Shown one piece after another: positions 1 through 8,802 of a DNA stretch of 64,000 nucleotides. Position 1 is the stretch's first letter. Each line of letters starts with the position of its first letter. The translations under genes were made by a program, and so were the position numbers. Origin of the DNA: QVMG01 sp032073245 (GTDB taxonomy: Bacteria > Bacteroidota > Bacteroidia > Bacteroidales > Tannerellaceae); the NCBI GenBank assembly GCA_032073245.1, contig DAMANX010000003.1, forward strand, positions 1 through 64,000, read 5' to 3'. The notes beneath the pieces are model-generated. The model was not told where the DNA came from, ran no database searches, and saw only the letters and a program-made list of their open reading frames with translations.

Positions 1-422
1 AAAATTTTACAGCGGATATTCTCCTGTTTGTGAATAATACAGGTTAGATGTTTTTGAAAAAGCAATTAGATATCTTTGGAAAAAGTATTAGACGTTTTTT
101 TCTCATATCTAATAATGTTTTATGTAGTGGCATTTATGTTTTTATTGATGGGTAGTTACAGTTAGAAAGGAAGGAATGGGTATAAAAAATTAAAGGCTGT
201 CTCACGACAACCCCTAATCAAACTTTGTTAACCTTAAATCTAATACTATTATGAAAAAACCACGATACAAAGATAAAGGGTTTGCAAGCTTTTGTCAATA
301 CTTTTTCGTCCAATATATGTTAAGCGTGTACGCACATATAGCTAAAAAGTGTTAGGCAAGACAAAAATTCATAGAATACTGCCAATTTCTAATAAAATTA
401 ACAGTTATATACCCTCTAAATC
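1..422. other. Intergenic region downstream of the LytTR gene
   Basis: I find no convincing gene here. It holds a 22-bp-period repeat near 44-109. Around 193-214 there is a stretch beginning AAGGCTGTCTCACGACAACC, which resembles the ends of some Bacteroidetes insertion sequences. It is followed by a 34-codon open frame starting at 251, but no transposase can be read. An old IS end is possible but unsupported. Confidence 0.4.
44..109. repeat. Degenerate 22-bp tandem repeat, three units
   Basis: Three consecutive 22-bp units begin at 44, 66 and 88 with TTAGATGTTT, TTAGATATCT and TTAGACGTTT. The second half of units one and two is similar (GAAAAAGCAA / GAAAAAGTA). Unit three diverges after its first half. 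The 22-bp period is the same as that of the palindromic arrays at 24439 and 57277, but these units are mostly not palindromic. Function unknown. Confidence 0.45.
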
Positions 423-1226
423 TTATAAAGATAGTCTTTCTTTAAGCAATTTGTAACCTGCATTGCTTGCACGCAAACTGGTTCCGTCTTTGAGTTTCAC
501 CATATAATTTTCTTTTCCGAACAATTCTACCCGTACAATAAATTCGGTATTGACAATTGAAGAACGATGAATACGCACAAAGGTCTGAGGAAGATTATAT
601 TCAAAATATTTCATTGTTTGTTCTTTAATATATTGTCCAGAGGGTGTAAAAAGAGTTACATAGTCGCCACTAGCCTGTAAACAATACAATTCTTCAATAT
701 GAACAATATGTATACGGCTTCCATCTTTTACAGATATCCGGTCGATAGTTTCATGAGGGACAGATGTTTCAGAAGATGGAGAAGTTGTAGATATTTTTAC
801 TTCCGGCTGTGTTTGTTCTTCTTTGCTATCCTCTTTTTGTTGCATATTACTGTACCATTGAAGTAGAATAATCCAACAAAGTAATCCAAGGACAAAACGT
901 AGAGGTAATGTATAAAGAAAGTTTTCCGGATCACCTATCCCAACGATAACCAACAGTGCAAAACTAACTCCCAGACAAACAAATTGCACAATAAAAGCTA
1001 TAAGTATCTGTACTTGCCATACGCGAATAAAACTGATTGCATACCACCCTGCAAACCCTGCTGTAGTCAATAATGTTACGGAAAAGAAACTGTCGACTAG
1101 TGCCGGAACGGGCTGAGCATTTCCATAGAAGGTAAGTATTCCCCATTGAACGGCAATCGCTATCCCGATAAGGGATACACCTATAGATTTATTGATCGTT
1201 GATTCAGTAAAAGGGTGTGGCAACAT
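423..1226 (-). CDS. Membrane-anchored LytTR-family DNA-binding regulator
   Basis: The N-terminal half (about residues 15-125) has four hydrophobic segments. A charged, Ser/Thr/Glu-rich linker (about 128-160) leads to a C-terminal LytTR DNA-binding domain (about 162-265). The domain shows the family pattern of an early EELYCLQASGDYVTLFT strand, then FVRIHRSSIVN and a final basic segment. LytTR domains usually follow a phospho-receiver, but here the domain is attached to a membrane module, so it probably responds to an envelope signal directly. It starts one base after the stop of the LiaF-like gene, so the two are co-transcribed. The target genes cannot be told from this window. Confidence 0.8.
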   Translation of the reverse strand: MLPHPFTESTINKSIGVSLIGIAIAVQWGILTFYGNAQPVPALVDSFFSVTLLTTAGFAGWYAISFIRVWQVQILIAFIVQFVCLGVSFALLVIVGIGDPENFLYTLPLRFVLGLLCWIILLQWYSNMQQKEDSKEEQTQPEVKISTTSPSSETSVPHETIDRISVKDGSRIHIVHIEELYCLQASGDYVTLFTPSGQYIKEQTMKYFEYNLPQTFVRIHRSSIVNTEFIVRVELFGKENYMVKLKDGTSLRASNAGYKLLKERLSL

Positions 1227-1227
1227 A

Positions 1228-1956
1228 TCAGTTCTTTATTTCTAGTCCACTAAAATGCATATTGCCCTGGAGGATTAACTTATGTGTATAATTTATCTCC
1301 TGTGACAGCAATCGTTTATCATCAATACCTCCAAATGCACATTTAACTTCAATAATCACATTCCAGTCAGTTGGAACATAAATGCCCACTCCTCCGAAAT
1401 TACAATCAATATTAATATAGGTTGATTCATTTTCCAACGTGGTACGCCTTAAGTCTAAAACAATAGATCCGAAATTACAATCTAGATCAGCACCACGAAA
1501 TACAGGATCGAGCACAATATGTTTAGAACCTGAAAAATTTACATCCGAATTAATAAACCCGTTATCTGTCAACGTGTTTTCTTTGAGATTACTGGAAGTC
1601 CGTTTTTCCCAGGGCCAGCTTCCAGTAGGTTTCAAAAGCTTAAATAATATTCCTATACCAATAGCAATCAGCAAAAGTGGCCAGAATTCTCTAAAACCAA
1701 GCATAGTGGGAAATAAGAAATAGGATCCTACGCCAATTAATACCAACCCTCCGATTATATTTCTTTTAATCAGTTGAGCTGCTCCAATAACAACCAACAA
1801 CATTTGCCAGGAAACCAATGTATGAAACAGAGAATAATCTATTGCTCCCATATTGCGTGCAATAAATAGCACGCCTACTGCGATAAAAACTAAAGCGGTC
1901 GTCACAATATTTACTTTGCGATTCCAATCATGATTTGAATAATGATGTGCATTCAT
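1228..1956 (-). CDS. LiaF-like membrane protein (DUF5668 / YvqF-type)
   Basis: Four hydrophobic helices (about residues 15-110) in two short hairpins resemble the DUF5668 membrane module. A soluble beta-rich tail follows (about 130-240) with repeated motifs such as DCNFGSIVLDL, DCNFGGVGIYVP and CAFGGIDDK, typical of the LiaF/YvqF C-terminal fold. In Firmicutes LiaF modulates a cell-envelope stress sensor; in Bacteroidales the family usually sits beside LytTR regulators, as here. I infer that this protein and the LytTR protein form a sensory pair at the inner membrane. The substrate or signal is unknown. A Bacteroidetes-type promoter lies just upstream. Confidence 0.75.
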   Translation of the reverse strand: MNAHHYSNHDWNRKVNIVTTALVFIAVGVLFIARNMGAIDYSLFHTLVSWQMLLVVIGAAQLIKRNIIGGLVLIGVGSYFLFPTMLGFREFWPLLLIAIGIGILFKLLKPTGSWPWEKRTSSNLKENTLTDNGFINSDVNFSGSKHIVLDPVFRGADLDCNFGSIVLDLRRTTLENESTYINIDCNFGGVGIYVPTDWNVIIEVKCAFGGIDDKRLLSQEINYTHKLILQGNMHFSGLEIKN

Positions 1957-1981
1957 ATTTTTACGTTTTAAATTCTGATTA

Positions 1982-2013
1982 CAAAAGTAAGCAGCACCTA
2001 CCCTCTCAGCAAG
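1982..2013 (-). promoter_or_regulatory. Promoter of the LiaF-like/LytTR operon
   Basis: On the minus strand TACTTTTG (1982-1989) matches the Bacteroidetes -7 element TAnnTTTG exactly. CTTG (2010-2013) lies 20 bp upstream as a -33 element. The predicted transcription start is about 20 bp before the ATG at 1956. Confidence 0.5.
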
Positions 2014-2238
2014 CTAAAACCGCTCATCATGACTCAATTCCCGACGAACGACGGATAATTAACGACAAAATCCGACATCTTTTTATTACTTGCAGAACAA
2101 AGAAAGGCAAAAAAGATGAAACCTCCATTCATATTCTAATTAACCCTAAAGGATTTGGCAGTATAGCAGATTATTACGAAGTTTGCCGTTAGATTTTGAA
2201 AGAAACTCAACAGATAAACAACTAAAAGGGATAAAACT

Positions 2239-5200
2239 ATGCGTAGAATTACATTGACTTTGTTAGCCTTTTGCCTTATCGGGCATATATTTGCAGTTCA
2301 ACCACCCTTAAGTGGATTTAATTATGCTTCCACTAAAGCGCCAGTAGGAAATGAATGGGAATCTCCCGAAAATCTTGCATTAAATAAAGAACAGCCACGG
2401 GCTTATTTCTTTCCTTTTCAGGATATGGAAAGTGCTCGTAAAGTATTGCCTGAAAATAGTAAGTTTTGGCAAACACTAAATGGCGATTGGAAGTTTAACT
2501 GGGTTCCCAACCCAGATGTACGTCCTGTTAATTTCTTTGAGCCAGGATTCGATGTATCTTCCTGGGATGATATACCTGTCCCTTCGAGTTGGAATGTATA
2601 TGGTATACAAAAGAATGGTGATTTAAAATATGGAGTGCCCATTTATGTTAATCAGCCTGTAATCTTCCAACATACAGTGAAACCTGATGATTGGCGTGGA
2701 GGAGTTATGCGCACACCTCCAACCAATTGGACTACTTATGAACATCGGAATGAAGTAGGATCTTATCGCCGTGACTTTGACATTCCTCAGGATTGGGATG
2801 GACGCGAAGTATTCATAAACTTTGATGGAGTAGATTCATTCTTTTATCTTTGGATCAATGGTGAATATGTTGGGTTCTCAAAGAACTCACGGAATGCAGC
2901 ATGTTTCAATATTACCAAATATCTGCGTAAAGGCAAAAACATGGTAGCAGCCGAGGTCTATCGTAATTCGGATGGCTCTTTCCTGGAAGCACAGGATATG
3001 TTCCGACTTCCCGGTATTTTCCGTACAGTAGCACTGTATTCTACACCAAAGGTTCATATTGGAGATTTAAAGGTCATTCCTGATCTGGATAAAACCTACA
3101 CAAATGGTTCCCTTATTATAGATGCAGATATTCGTAACTTAAGCAATAAAGCAGCTAAAGGATATAAAATGGTATATACCCTTTTTGAAAATGAGCTATA
3201 CTCGGACAATAATACTCCTGTTACTAATGCAACAGTTTCTGCGGCTGTAAGTACAGTAAATCCCAACCAGACGATTGAGGCTGAGAAAGTGGTATTAAAC
3301 ATGCAATCACCCAATAAATGGTCAGCAGAATTCCCCTATCTCTACACATTAGTTGCTGAGCTTAAAGATGCTAAGAACAAAGTAGTAGAAACAACATCGA
3401 CAATTGTTGGCTTCCGTAAAGTAGAGATCAGGGATACCCCGGCTTCTGAAGACGAGTTTGGACTTGCAGGAAGGTATTATTATATCAATGGTAAAACGGT
3501 AAAACTAAAAGGGGTTAACCGTCATGAAACAAATCCGAACGTAGGCCATGCGATTACCCGTCAGATGATGGAAAAAGAAGTAAGGCTTATTAAGAAAGCG
3601 AATATCAACCATGTACGTAATTCTCACTATACGCCTGATCCTTATTGGTATTATCTTTCCAATAAATATGGTTTATACCTCGAAGATGAAGCAAACATTG
3701 AATCACACCAATATTATTATGGCGAAGCATCCCTTTCACACCCTACAGAATGGAGAGATGCTCATGTTGCCCGTGTAATGGAAATGGTTCATAGTAATAT
3801 TAATAACCCATCCATTGTTATCTGGTCATTAGGCAATGAAGCAGGGCCAGGTAAAAACTTTGTATCGGCGTATGACGCTCTGAAGGCAGTAGACGATTCC
3901 CGTCCGGTGCAATATGAGCGTAATAACAGTATTGTGGATATGGGTTCCAATCAATATCCATCTATCGGCTGGATGCGTGAAGCTGTCAAAGGAACAATGG
4001 ATATCAAATATCCTTTCCATGTCTCCGAATATGCCCATTCAATGGGTAATGCCTGCGGTAACCTGGTTGATTATTGGGAAGCTATGGAATCTACAAACTT
4101 CTTCTGTGGAGGTGCTATCTGGGATTGGGTAGACCAGGCGATATACAATTATGACAAAGCAACAGGCAAACGTTATCTGGCTTATGGAGGCGATTTTGGA
4201 GATACTCCCAATAACGGACAATTTGTAATGAATGGTATTGTGTTTGCCGATCTGGAACCAAAGCCTCAGTACTACGAAGTAAAGAAAGTATATCAGGAAA
4301 TAGGAGTAAAAGCTCTTGATCTACAAAATGGAGCTTTCGAAGTATTTAATAAATACTACTTTAAAGACTTATCAGCCTATAATGTCAGATGGTCACTCTA
4401 TGAAAATGGTAAAGAGGTACAATCAGGCCAGGTATCACTTCCTGCTACTGCTCCCCGTGCTAAAAGCCGTATCACTATTCCTTATACATATAATACGTTA
4501 AAAGCCGATTCAGAGTATTTTGTGAAAATTCAATTCCTTTTAAAGGAGGATATGCCATGGGCAGATAAAGGTTTTGTTACAGCAGAAGAACAGGTGCTAC
4601 TTAAAGAAGCGACCAATCGCCCTACTCTTAATGATTCATCGAAAGCCGGTAAGTTACAATTTGCCGACACTTCCTCTCTTATTAAAACTATAAAAGGTGA
4701 AAATTTCGAGGTACGCTTTGACACCAATACAGGTACGATCTTTAGTTTGGTATATGGCAACGAAACAATTATAGCTGAAGGAAACGGGCCAAAGCTTGAT
4801 GCACTTCGTGCATTTGTGAATAATGATAACTGGTTCTATTCCCGTTGGTTTGAAACAGGTTTACATAACCTTATACATAAAGCAACGAGCAGTAGTATCC
4901 TTCAAAAGGAAAACGGTACAGTGGTACTGGCTTTCACTGTAGAGTCACAAGCCCCCAACGGAGCACGTATACATGGTGGAACCAGTTCAGGCCGCAATAC
5001 AATTGAAGAAGTGACAGATACTCCTTTTGATAAGAGTGACTTCAAGTTCACAACAAATCAAATATGGACAGTATATCCGGATGGTTCTATAGAACTACAG
5101 GCAAGCATCACTTCCAATCAGACAAGTCTTGTGTTGCCTCGTTTAGGATATGTAATGAAAGTGCCTCAGAAATATAGCAACTTCAGTTATTATGGCCGTG

Positions 5201-6258
5201 GCCCGATTGATAACTATGCCGATCGTAAAAGCGGACAATTTATAGAATTACATAAAAACACAGTGGAAGGTGAATTTGTAAACTTCCCGAAACCGCAGGA
5301 TATGGGTAATCACGAAGATGTTCGTTGGTGTGCTTTGACTAATAACGCAGGTAACGGAGCAGTCTTTGTGGCTACCGATCGCTTATCGGCTTCAGCACTT
5401 CCTTATTCATCGATGGATATGACATTAGCTCCTCATCCTTATGAATTACCTCCGGTAGGCGATACTTATCTTCATCTGGATATCGCTGTTACAGGGCTTG
5501 GTGGTAATAGTTGCGGACAAGGAGCTCCTTTGATGCCTGACCGTGTTTTTGCTGAACACAATAATATGGGCTTTATTATTCGCCCTGCAGGAAAGGATCT
5601 ATCGGTTACTGCAAATGTTGCACCTTCAGGAGAGCTTCCTCTATCAATTACCCGTACCCGTACGGGAGCTGTGGAAATATCCTCAACTAAAAAAGATGCG
5701 ATCATTTATTATACCTTGGGCAAAGCAAAAGCGAAAGAATACACTGAACCTATTCCATTACGCGATGGCGGCATTATTACTGCATGGTTCAAAGACACAC
5801 CGGCTATCAAAGCAACAATGTCCTTCGATAAAATTGAAAGCATACAAACAGAAGTAGTCTATACCAGTAGTCAGGAAGTAGGTTATGGAGATGCAACAAA
5901 TCTGACGGATGGTGATCCCAATACAATCTGGCATACAATGTATTCCGTAACAGTAGCCCAGTATCCGCATTGGATAGATCTGGATGCAGGAGAAGTAAAA
6001 ACAATCAAGGGCTTTACATATCTGCCCCGCCAGGATAGTAGTAATGGAAATATAAAAGATTATACGATCCATATTAGTAATGATGGCAAAGAATGGGGTG
6101 AACCAATCCACAAAGGAACATTTGAAAATAACTTAAGAGAAAAGAAAGTTACCTTTGCGCAACCAGTCAAAGCTCGTTACATCCGCTTCACCGGTTTAAG
6201 CGAACAAAGAGGAAGAGACTATGCTTCAGGTGCGGAGATCGTTATTTTTGCTGAATAA
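2239..6258 (+). CDS. Secreted GH2 beta-galactosidase with C-terminal discoidin-type domain
   Basis: This is a large extracytoplasmic glycoside hydrolase of family 2, long-form beta-galactosidase type. A signal peptide occupies residues 1-19. It is followed by the GH2 sugar-binding domain (about 75-275), an immunoglobulin-like domain (about 280-400) and the TIM barrel (about 400-690). WSLGNEAGPG contains the acid/base Glu534 and HVSEYAHSMGN contains the nucleophile Glu597. Next come a DUF4981-like segment and the beta-galactosidase small chain region with FSYYGRGPIDNYADR near residue 990. A chitobiase-like strand segment (about 1130-1200) and an F5/8 type C carbohydrate-binding domain (about 1205-1339) close the protein. 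E. coli LacZ is about 1020 residues; the extra length is the C-terminal binding part. It is separated from the SusC/D operon by one unrelated gene, so it may or may not belong to that system. It ends at a clear terminator. Confidence 0.9.
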   Translation: MRRITLTLLAFCLIGHIFAVQPPLSGFNYASTKAPVGNEWESPENLALNKEQPRAYFFPFQDMESARKVLPENSKFWQTLNGDWKFNWVPNPDVRPVNFFEPGFDVSSWDDIPVPSSWNVYGIQKNGDLKYGVPIYVNQPVIFQHTVKPDDWRGGVMRTPPTNWTTYEHRNEVGSYRRDFDIPQDWDGREVFINFDGVDSFFYLWINGEYVGFSKNSRNAACFNITKYLRKGKNMVAAEVYRNSDGSFLEAQDMFRLPGIFRTVALYSTPKVHIGDLKVIPDLDKTYTNGSLIIDADIRNLSNKAAKGYKMVYTLFENELYSDNNTPVTNATVSAAVSTVNPNQTIEAEKVVLNMQSPNKWSAEFPYLYTLVAELKDAKNKVVETTSTIVGFRKVEIRDTPASEDEFGLAGRYYYINGKTVKLKGVNRHETNPNVGHAITRQMMEKEVRLIKKANINHVRNSHYTPDPYWYYLSNKYGLYLEDEANIESHQYYYGEASLSHPTEWRDAHVARVMEMVHSNINNPSIVIWSLGNEAGPGKNFVSAYDALKAVDDSRPVQYERNNSIVDMGSNQYPSIGWMREAVKGTMDIKYPFHVSEYAHSMGNACGNLVDYWEAMESTNFFCGGAIWDWVDQAIYNYDKATGKRYLAYGGDFGDTPNNGQFVMNGIVFADLEPKPQYYEVKKVYQEIGVKALDLQNGAFEVFNKYYFKDLSAYNVRWSLYENGKEVQSGQVSLPATAPRAKSRITIPYTYNTLKADSEYFVKIQFLLKEDMPWADKGFVTAEEQVLLKEATNRPTLNDSSKAGKLQFADTSSLIKTIKGENFEVRFDTNTGTIFSLVYGNETIIAEGNGPKLDALRAFVNNDNWFYSRWFETGLHNLIHKATSSSILQKENGTVVLAFTVESQAPNGARIHGGTSSGRNTIEEVTDTPFDKSDFKFTTNQIWTVYPDGSIELQASITSNQTSLVLPRLGYVMKVPQKYSNFSYYGRGPIDNYADRKSGQFIELHKNTVEGEFVNFPKPQDMGNHEDVRWCALTNNAGNGAVFVATDRLSASALPYSSMDMTLAPHPYELPPVGDTYLHLDIAVTGLGGNSCGQGAPLMPDRVFAEHNNMGFIIRPAGKDLSVTANVAPSGELPLSITRTRTGAVEISSTKKDAIIYYTLGKAKAKEYTEPIPLRDGGIITAWFKDTPAIKATMSFDKIESIQTEVVYTSSQEVGYGDATNLTDGDPNTIWHTMYSVTVAQYPHWIDLDAGEVKTIKGFTYLPRQDSSNGNIKDYTIHISNDGKEWGEPIHKGTFENNLREKKVTFAQPVKARYIRFTGLSEQRGRDYASGAEIVIFAE

Positions 6259-6276
6259 GCGAGTTATATAAAGAGT

Positions 6277-6320
6277 AAATCCCCAAAGGTCTATATTGAT
6301 CTTTGGGGATTTGTTGTTTT
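6277..6320 (+). terminator. Rho-independent terminator after the beta-galactosidase
   Basis: AAATCCCCAAAG (6277-6288) pairs perfectly with CTTTGGGGATTT (6301-6312) across a 12-nt loop. A T-rich tail follows. It lies 19 bp after the stop codon. Confidence 0.85.
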
Positions 6321-6326
6321 TATATT

Positions 6327-6392
6327 ATCTATGTAGAATCTCTATAATATCTCCATAGTATCTCCATAGTGCCTCCATAGTGCCTCCATAGT
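6327..6392. repeat. 11-bp tandem repeat, six units
   Basis: Six head-to-tail 11-bp units run from 6327. The last four are ATCTCCATAGT twice and GCCTCCATAGT twice; the first two are degenerate. The repeat lies between the beta-galactosidase terminator and the next gene, about 120 bp upstream of that gene's start. One unit is close to one DNA helical turn, so bound proteins would face the same side. Function unknown. Confidence 0.75.
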
Positions 6393-6513
6393 AATAATAT
6401 AAAAATAATGTTGTATATTAGTAGCCAGAATATAAGTATATCAGTGGATCTTATGAGGTATATCATAAGATTCTCATATAAAACACAGTTCAATAACCTA
6501 AAAAACACAGACT

Positions 6514-7251
6514 ATGGCTATTATTACAACAACCAACAATCAAATTGTGAGAAAATCTATCGGGAATGTTACTTATCGTAAAGTAGGGGATAAAATAATT
6601 GCATCCCGTCGTATTACAAAGAACAATAGTTCGACATCTCCTCAACAAAAATGTCGTAATAGTTTCGGGTTATTAACAAAAATAGCGAGGGATTTAAAGG
6701 ATATAATCGATATTGGGTTTGATATAGGTAAATATGGATGTCGGAAAAACGGTTTTGTTAAAGAGAATCATGATTTGTTGAACTACCTACGTACGGCAGA
6801 ACTTCTGGGAGAATATATGCCTTCTCTTTATTCTCTACTTAATGCTTTAGAATCGGATCGTTTTCTTGGACAAGTTTGTTCCTCAAAAGGTTCAATGAAT
6901 TCTAATTCTCAATTCTGGTGGAACCAAAAGATGGAACTCGAAGGATTTGTTGAAATACCTACATCTTACCGATTAAATGATAAGGTTACTTTGGCGGTAT
7001 GCTTTTTATTGACAATGGATAATATATCTAATTCATTTGTGCATTTAGTATCTGTTTTATTGACATCTGAAAATTTACCTAACCTTAACAATGAGAATAG
7101 ACTACTTATTAATAGGGAACTTATGCCTGAAATAGATAATCTATTGGGATTGTATTCTGAATTTGAACAAGATGGGATTATTGTAACTGCTATTGTTGAA
7201 CGTAGAAATGAAAGAAGCACCTCTTATTTTAAACTGGTTAAAAGCAAATAG
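6514..7251 (+). CDS. Conserved hypothetical protein, DUF6266-like
   Basis: A 245-residue protein with no signal peptide or membrane segment. The N-terminus (about residues 12-60) has the layout I associate with DUF6266: a Gly-Asn-Val-Tyr-Arg-Lys strand, a VGDKIIASRRITKNNSS stretch, then SPQQKCRNSFG leading into a helix. The rest has no motif I recognise. It has its own terminator and an 11-bp repeat array upstream. It is not obviously linked to glycan use despite its position between the beta-galactosidase and the SusC/D operon. The family assignment is from memory of the motif and is moderate; the function is unknown. Confidence 0.6.
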   Translation: MAIITTTNNQIVRKSIGNVTYRKVGDKIIASRRITKNNSSTSPQQKCRNSFGLLTKIARDLKDIIDIGFDIGKYGCRKNGFVKENHDLLNYLRTAELLGEYMPSLYSLLNALESDRFLGQVCSSKGSMNSNSQFWWNQKMELEGFVEIPTSYRLNDKVTLAVCFLLTMDNISNSFVHLVSVLLTSENLPNLNNENRLLINRELMPEIDNLLGLYSEFEQDGIIVTAIVERRNERSTSYFKLVKSK

Positions 7252-7282
7252 TTACCATAAAATGATATTGAATACTTGATAT

Positions 7283-7332
7283 AATATCAGAACATCTCTC
7301 AAGAATAATATGGGAGATATTCTGATATTTCT
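7283..7332. terminator. Bidirectional terminator between convergent genes
   Basis: AATATCAGAACATCTC (7283-7298) pairs with GAGATATTCTGATATT (7314-7329) with one mismatch, leaving a 15-nt loop. A T-rich tail lies on the plus strand. It sits between the DUF6266-like gene and the convergent end of the SusC/D operon and may serve both. Confidence 0.7.
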
Positions 7333-7370
7333 TTATTCACAGATATTCTTATATATCGAACTGATAGCAA

Positions 7371-8783
7371 TCAGTAATTAATATCTGCGATATATTCTGC
7401 CCGGTAAGATTGATGATGGCCGGTGATTGTTCGTAAGATATTCCCCTGGAAGTCGGTATAGACTACTGTACAGGCAACAGTGGATCCAAACATCAACAGG
7501 TTGTCATCAATAATTATCACGCTCCCCATATAAGGCGTACTTAATTCTGCAGACAGTCCTACATTCATTGTTACATTGGCCTTTTTGTTTCCTTTGTCTA
7601 CTTCATAGATAAGGGCTCGTGTGGATTTTTTCATCATACCATTATCTAATACTAATATTTTGTCGGGGTTTAAAGGCATGGCAGTATGAATACCACCGGT
7701 AAATCCTTCTTCCGGCAGTTCAACATTACCATCTATGCCAACCCGATAATCAACTTGTCCTGTCTGATGATTGATCTTCCACATCTGGTTAAGCCAGTTG
7801 AATGTCATATAGAAATTACCGTCGGCATCAAAATTACAGGAGTTGGCATGTAGCCAGTCTTCCCGATAATACAATGGATTTTCGAGTACACTGGTGATAG
7901 CTACCATATCCATGATCTTCGGGTCTTCTCTCGGATCCATCTCAACGAAGCAATCCCATTGCGTTTTTATCTTTCCATTGGTATCCATAATAGTATAGCC
8001 ATCACCCCATACCATTTCATTTTCACTTCCTCCCCATTTCGTCAGATCAAAAGGTTTTGGAACATAGTTGACTACTATCAGGTCACCATTTGGTAAGCGG
8101 CGTATGTCATGATGTGGGTATAATTCTCCGGATTCGCGGTCAAGCTGTGTATTTCCATAAAGATCCATTATCACTATCCAGTCTCCTGTATATTCTTTGA
8201 GCGGGTGATCGCCTAGAATAGCAGCAAATGTATTTGTTTTAGGATCGAAATTGGCTACTTTAACTGCTTTGTTCATATTCTGATACCATACGACTGTGCC
8301 CTCGCTGTTTGTCAGGGTAATATAACCTGGCTTATCCATTCGGATTTGCATAATATACCCGGGTATTTCTTTATTCGTTGTATTAGTTTGCATGGAATAA
8401 ACCGGAACACCGGACGGCAGTGCTTGTGTGGTAAAGGTATATGTATCCGATACAGTACGAACTGATTCGTTTGAAGCCACTACCTTAAAGGTGTACTCCG
8501 TATTGGGTTCTAGCATAACCAGAGTTGATGTAACTGTATTAACTCCTTCTGCAGGAAGTGTTGTTTTACGGTTATCTTCGGCTCCACTTTTCCAGTATTC
8601 AATCTGGTATTCTACCCGTTGGCGAAAATCGATTTCTACATCTACACGTAAAGCATTGTCGGAGCGTACTCCTGCCTGTATAGACTTTATAACTTCAGCT
8701 GGTTTTACATCTCCATTACTATCACTCTCACAAGCGGATAATACGATCAGTAATATCAACGCTAAATATTTGATTGTCTTCAT
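7371..8783 (-). CDS. Arylsulfotransferase (ASST)-family lipoprotein
   Basis: Signal peptide with lipobox LSAC (Cys18), so an outer-membrane or periplasmic lipoprotein. Residues about 30-120 form a fibronectin type III-like domain (EYQIEYW, LEPNTEYTFKVVAS). The rest is the ASST beta-propeller, with repeated blades such as LPNGDLIVVNY and DADGNFYMTFNWLNQMWKIN. The segment DWLHANSCNFD corresponds to the conserved His-x-Asn-Ser region of ASST proteins, where the sulfate-accepting histidine lies. The family moves sulfate between phenolic compounds without PAPS. In a SusC/D operon it could act on a sulfated glycan or aryl glycoside, but that is inference; propeller homologues can also be non-enzymatic. 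Last gene of the operon, 19 bp after the DUF4838 gene. Confidence 0.75.
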   Translation of the reverse strand: MKTIKYLALILLIVLSACESDSNGDVKPAEVIKSIQAGVRSDNALRVDVEIDFRQRVEYQIEYWKSGAEDNRKTTLPAEGVNTVTSTLVMLEPNTEYTFKVVASNESVRTVSDTYTFTTQALPSGVPVYSMQTNTTNKEIPGYIMQIRMDKPGYITLTNSEGTVVWYQNMNKAVKVANFDPKTNTFAAILGDHPLKEYTGDWIVIMDLYGNTQLDRESGELYPHHDIRRLPNGDLIVVNYVPKPFDLTKWGGSENEMVWGDGYTIMDTNGKIKTQWDCFVEMDPREDPKIMDMVAITSVLENPLYYREDWLHANSCNFDADGNFYMTFNWLNQMWKINHQTGQVDYRVGIDGNVELPEEGFTGGIHTAMPLNPDKILVLDNGMMKKSTRALIYEVDKGNKKANVTMNVGLSAELSTPYMGSVIIIDDNLLMFGSTVACTVVYTDFQGNILRTITGHHQSYRAEYIADINY

Positions 8784-8802
8784 AATTTATTCTATTTATA
8801 AG

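Noticed and set aside
193..351. Possible insertion-sequence end and short frame
   Set aside because: Only one end-like sequence is visible, with no matching inverted end or transposase, so an IS call would be a guess.
1935..2192. Open frame of 85 codons on the plus strand
   Set aside because: It begins antisense inside the LiaF-like gene, crosses that operon's promoter, and has no protein family character.
6327..6392. CRISPR-like repeat
   Set aside because: Units are 11 bp and contiguous with no spacers, and no cas genes are present. Arrays A and B have only four 10-bp units and variable unit sequence, so they are not CRISPR either.
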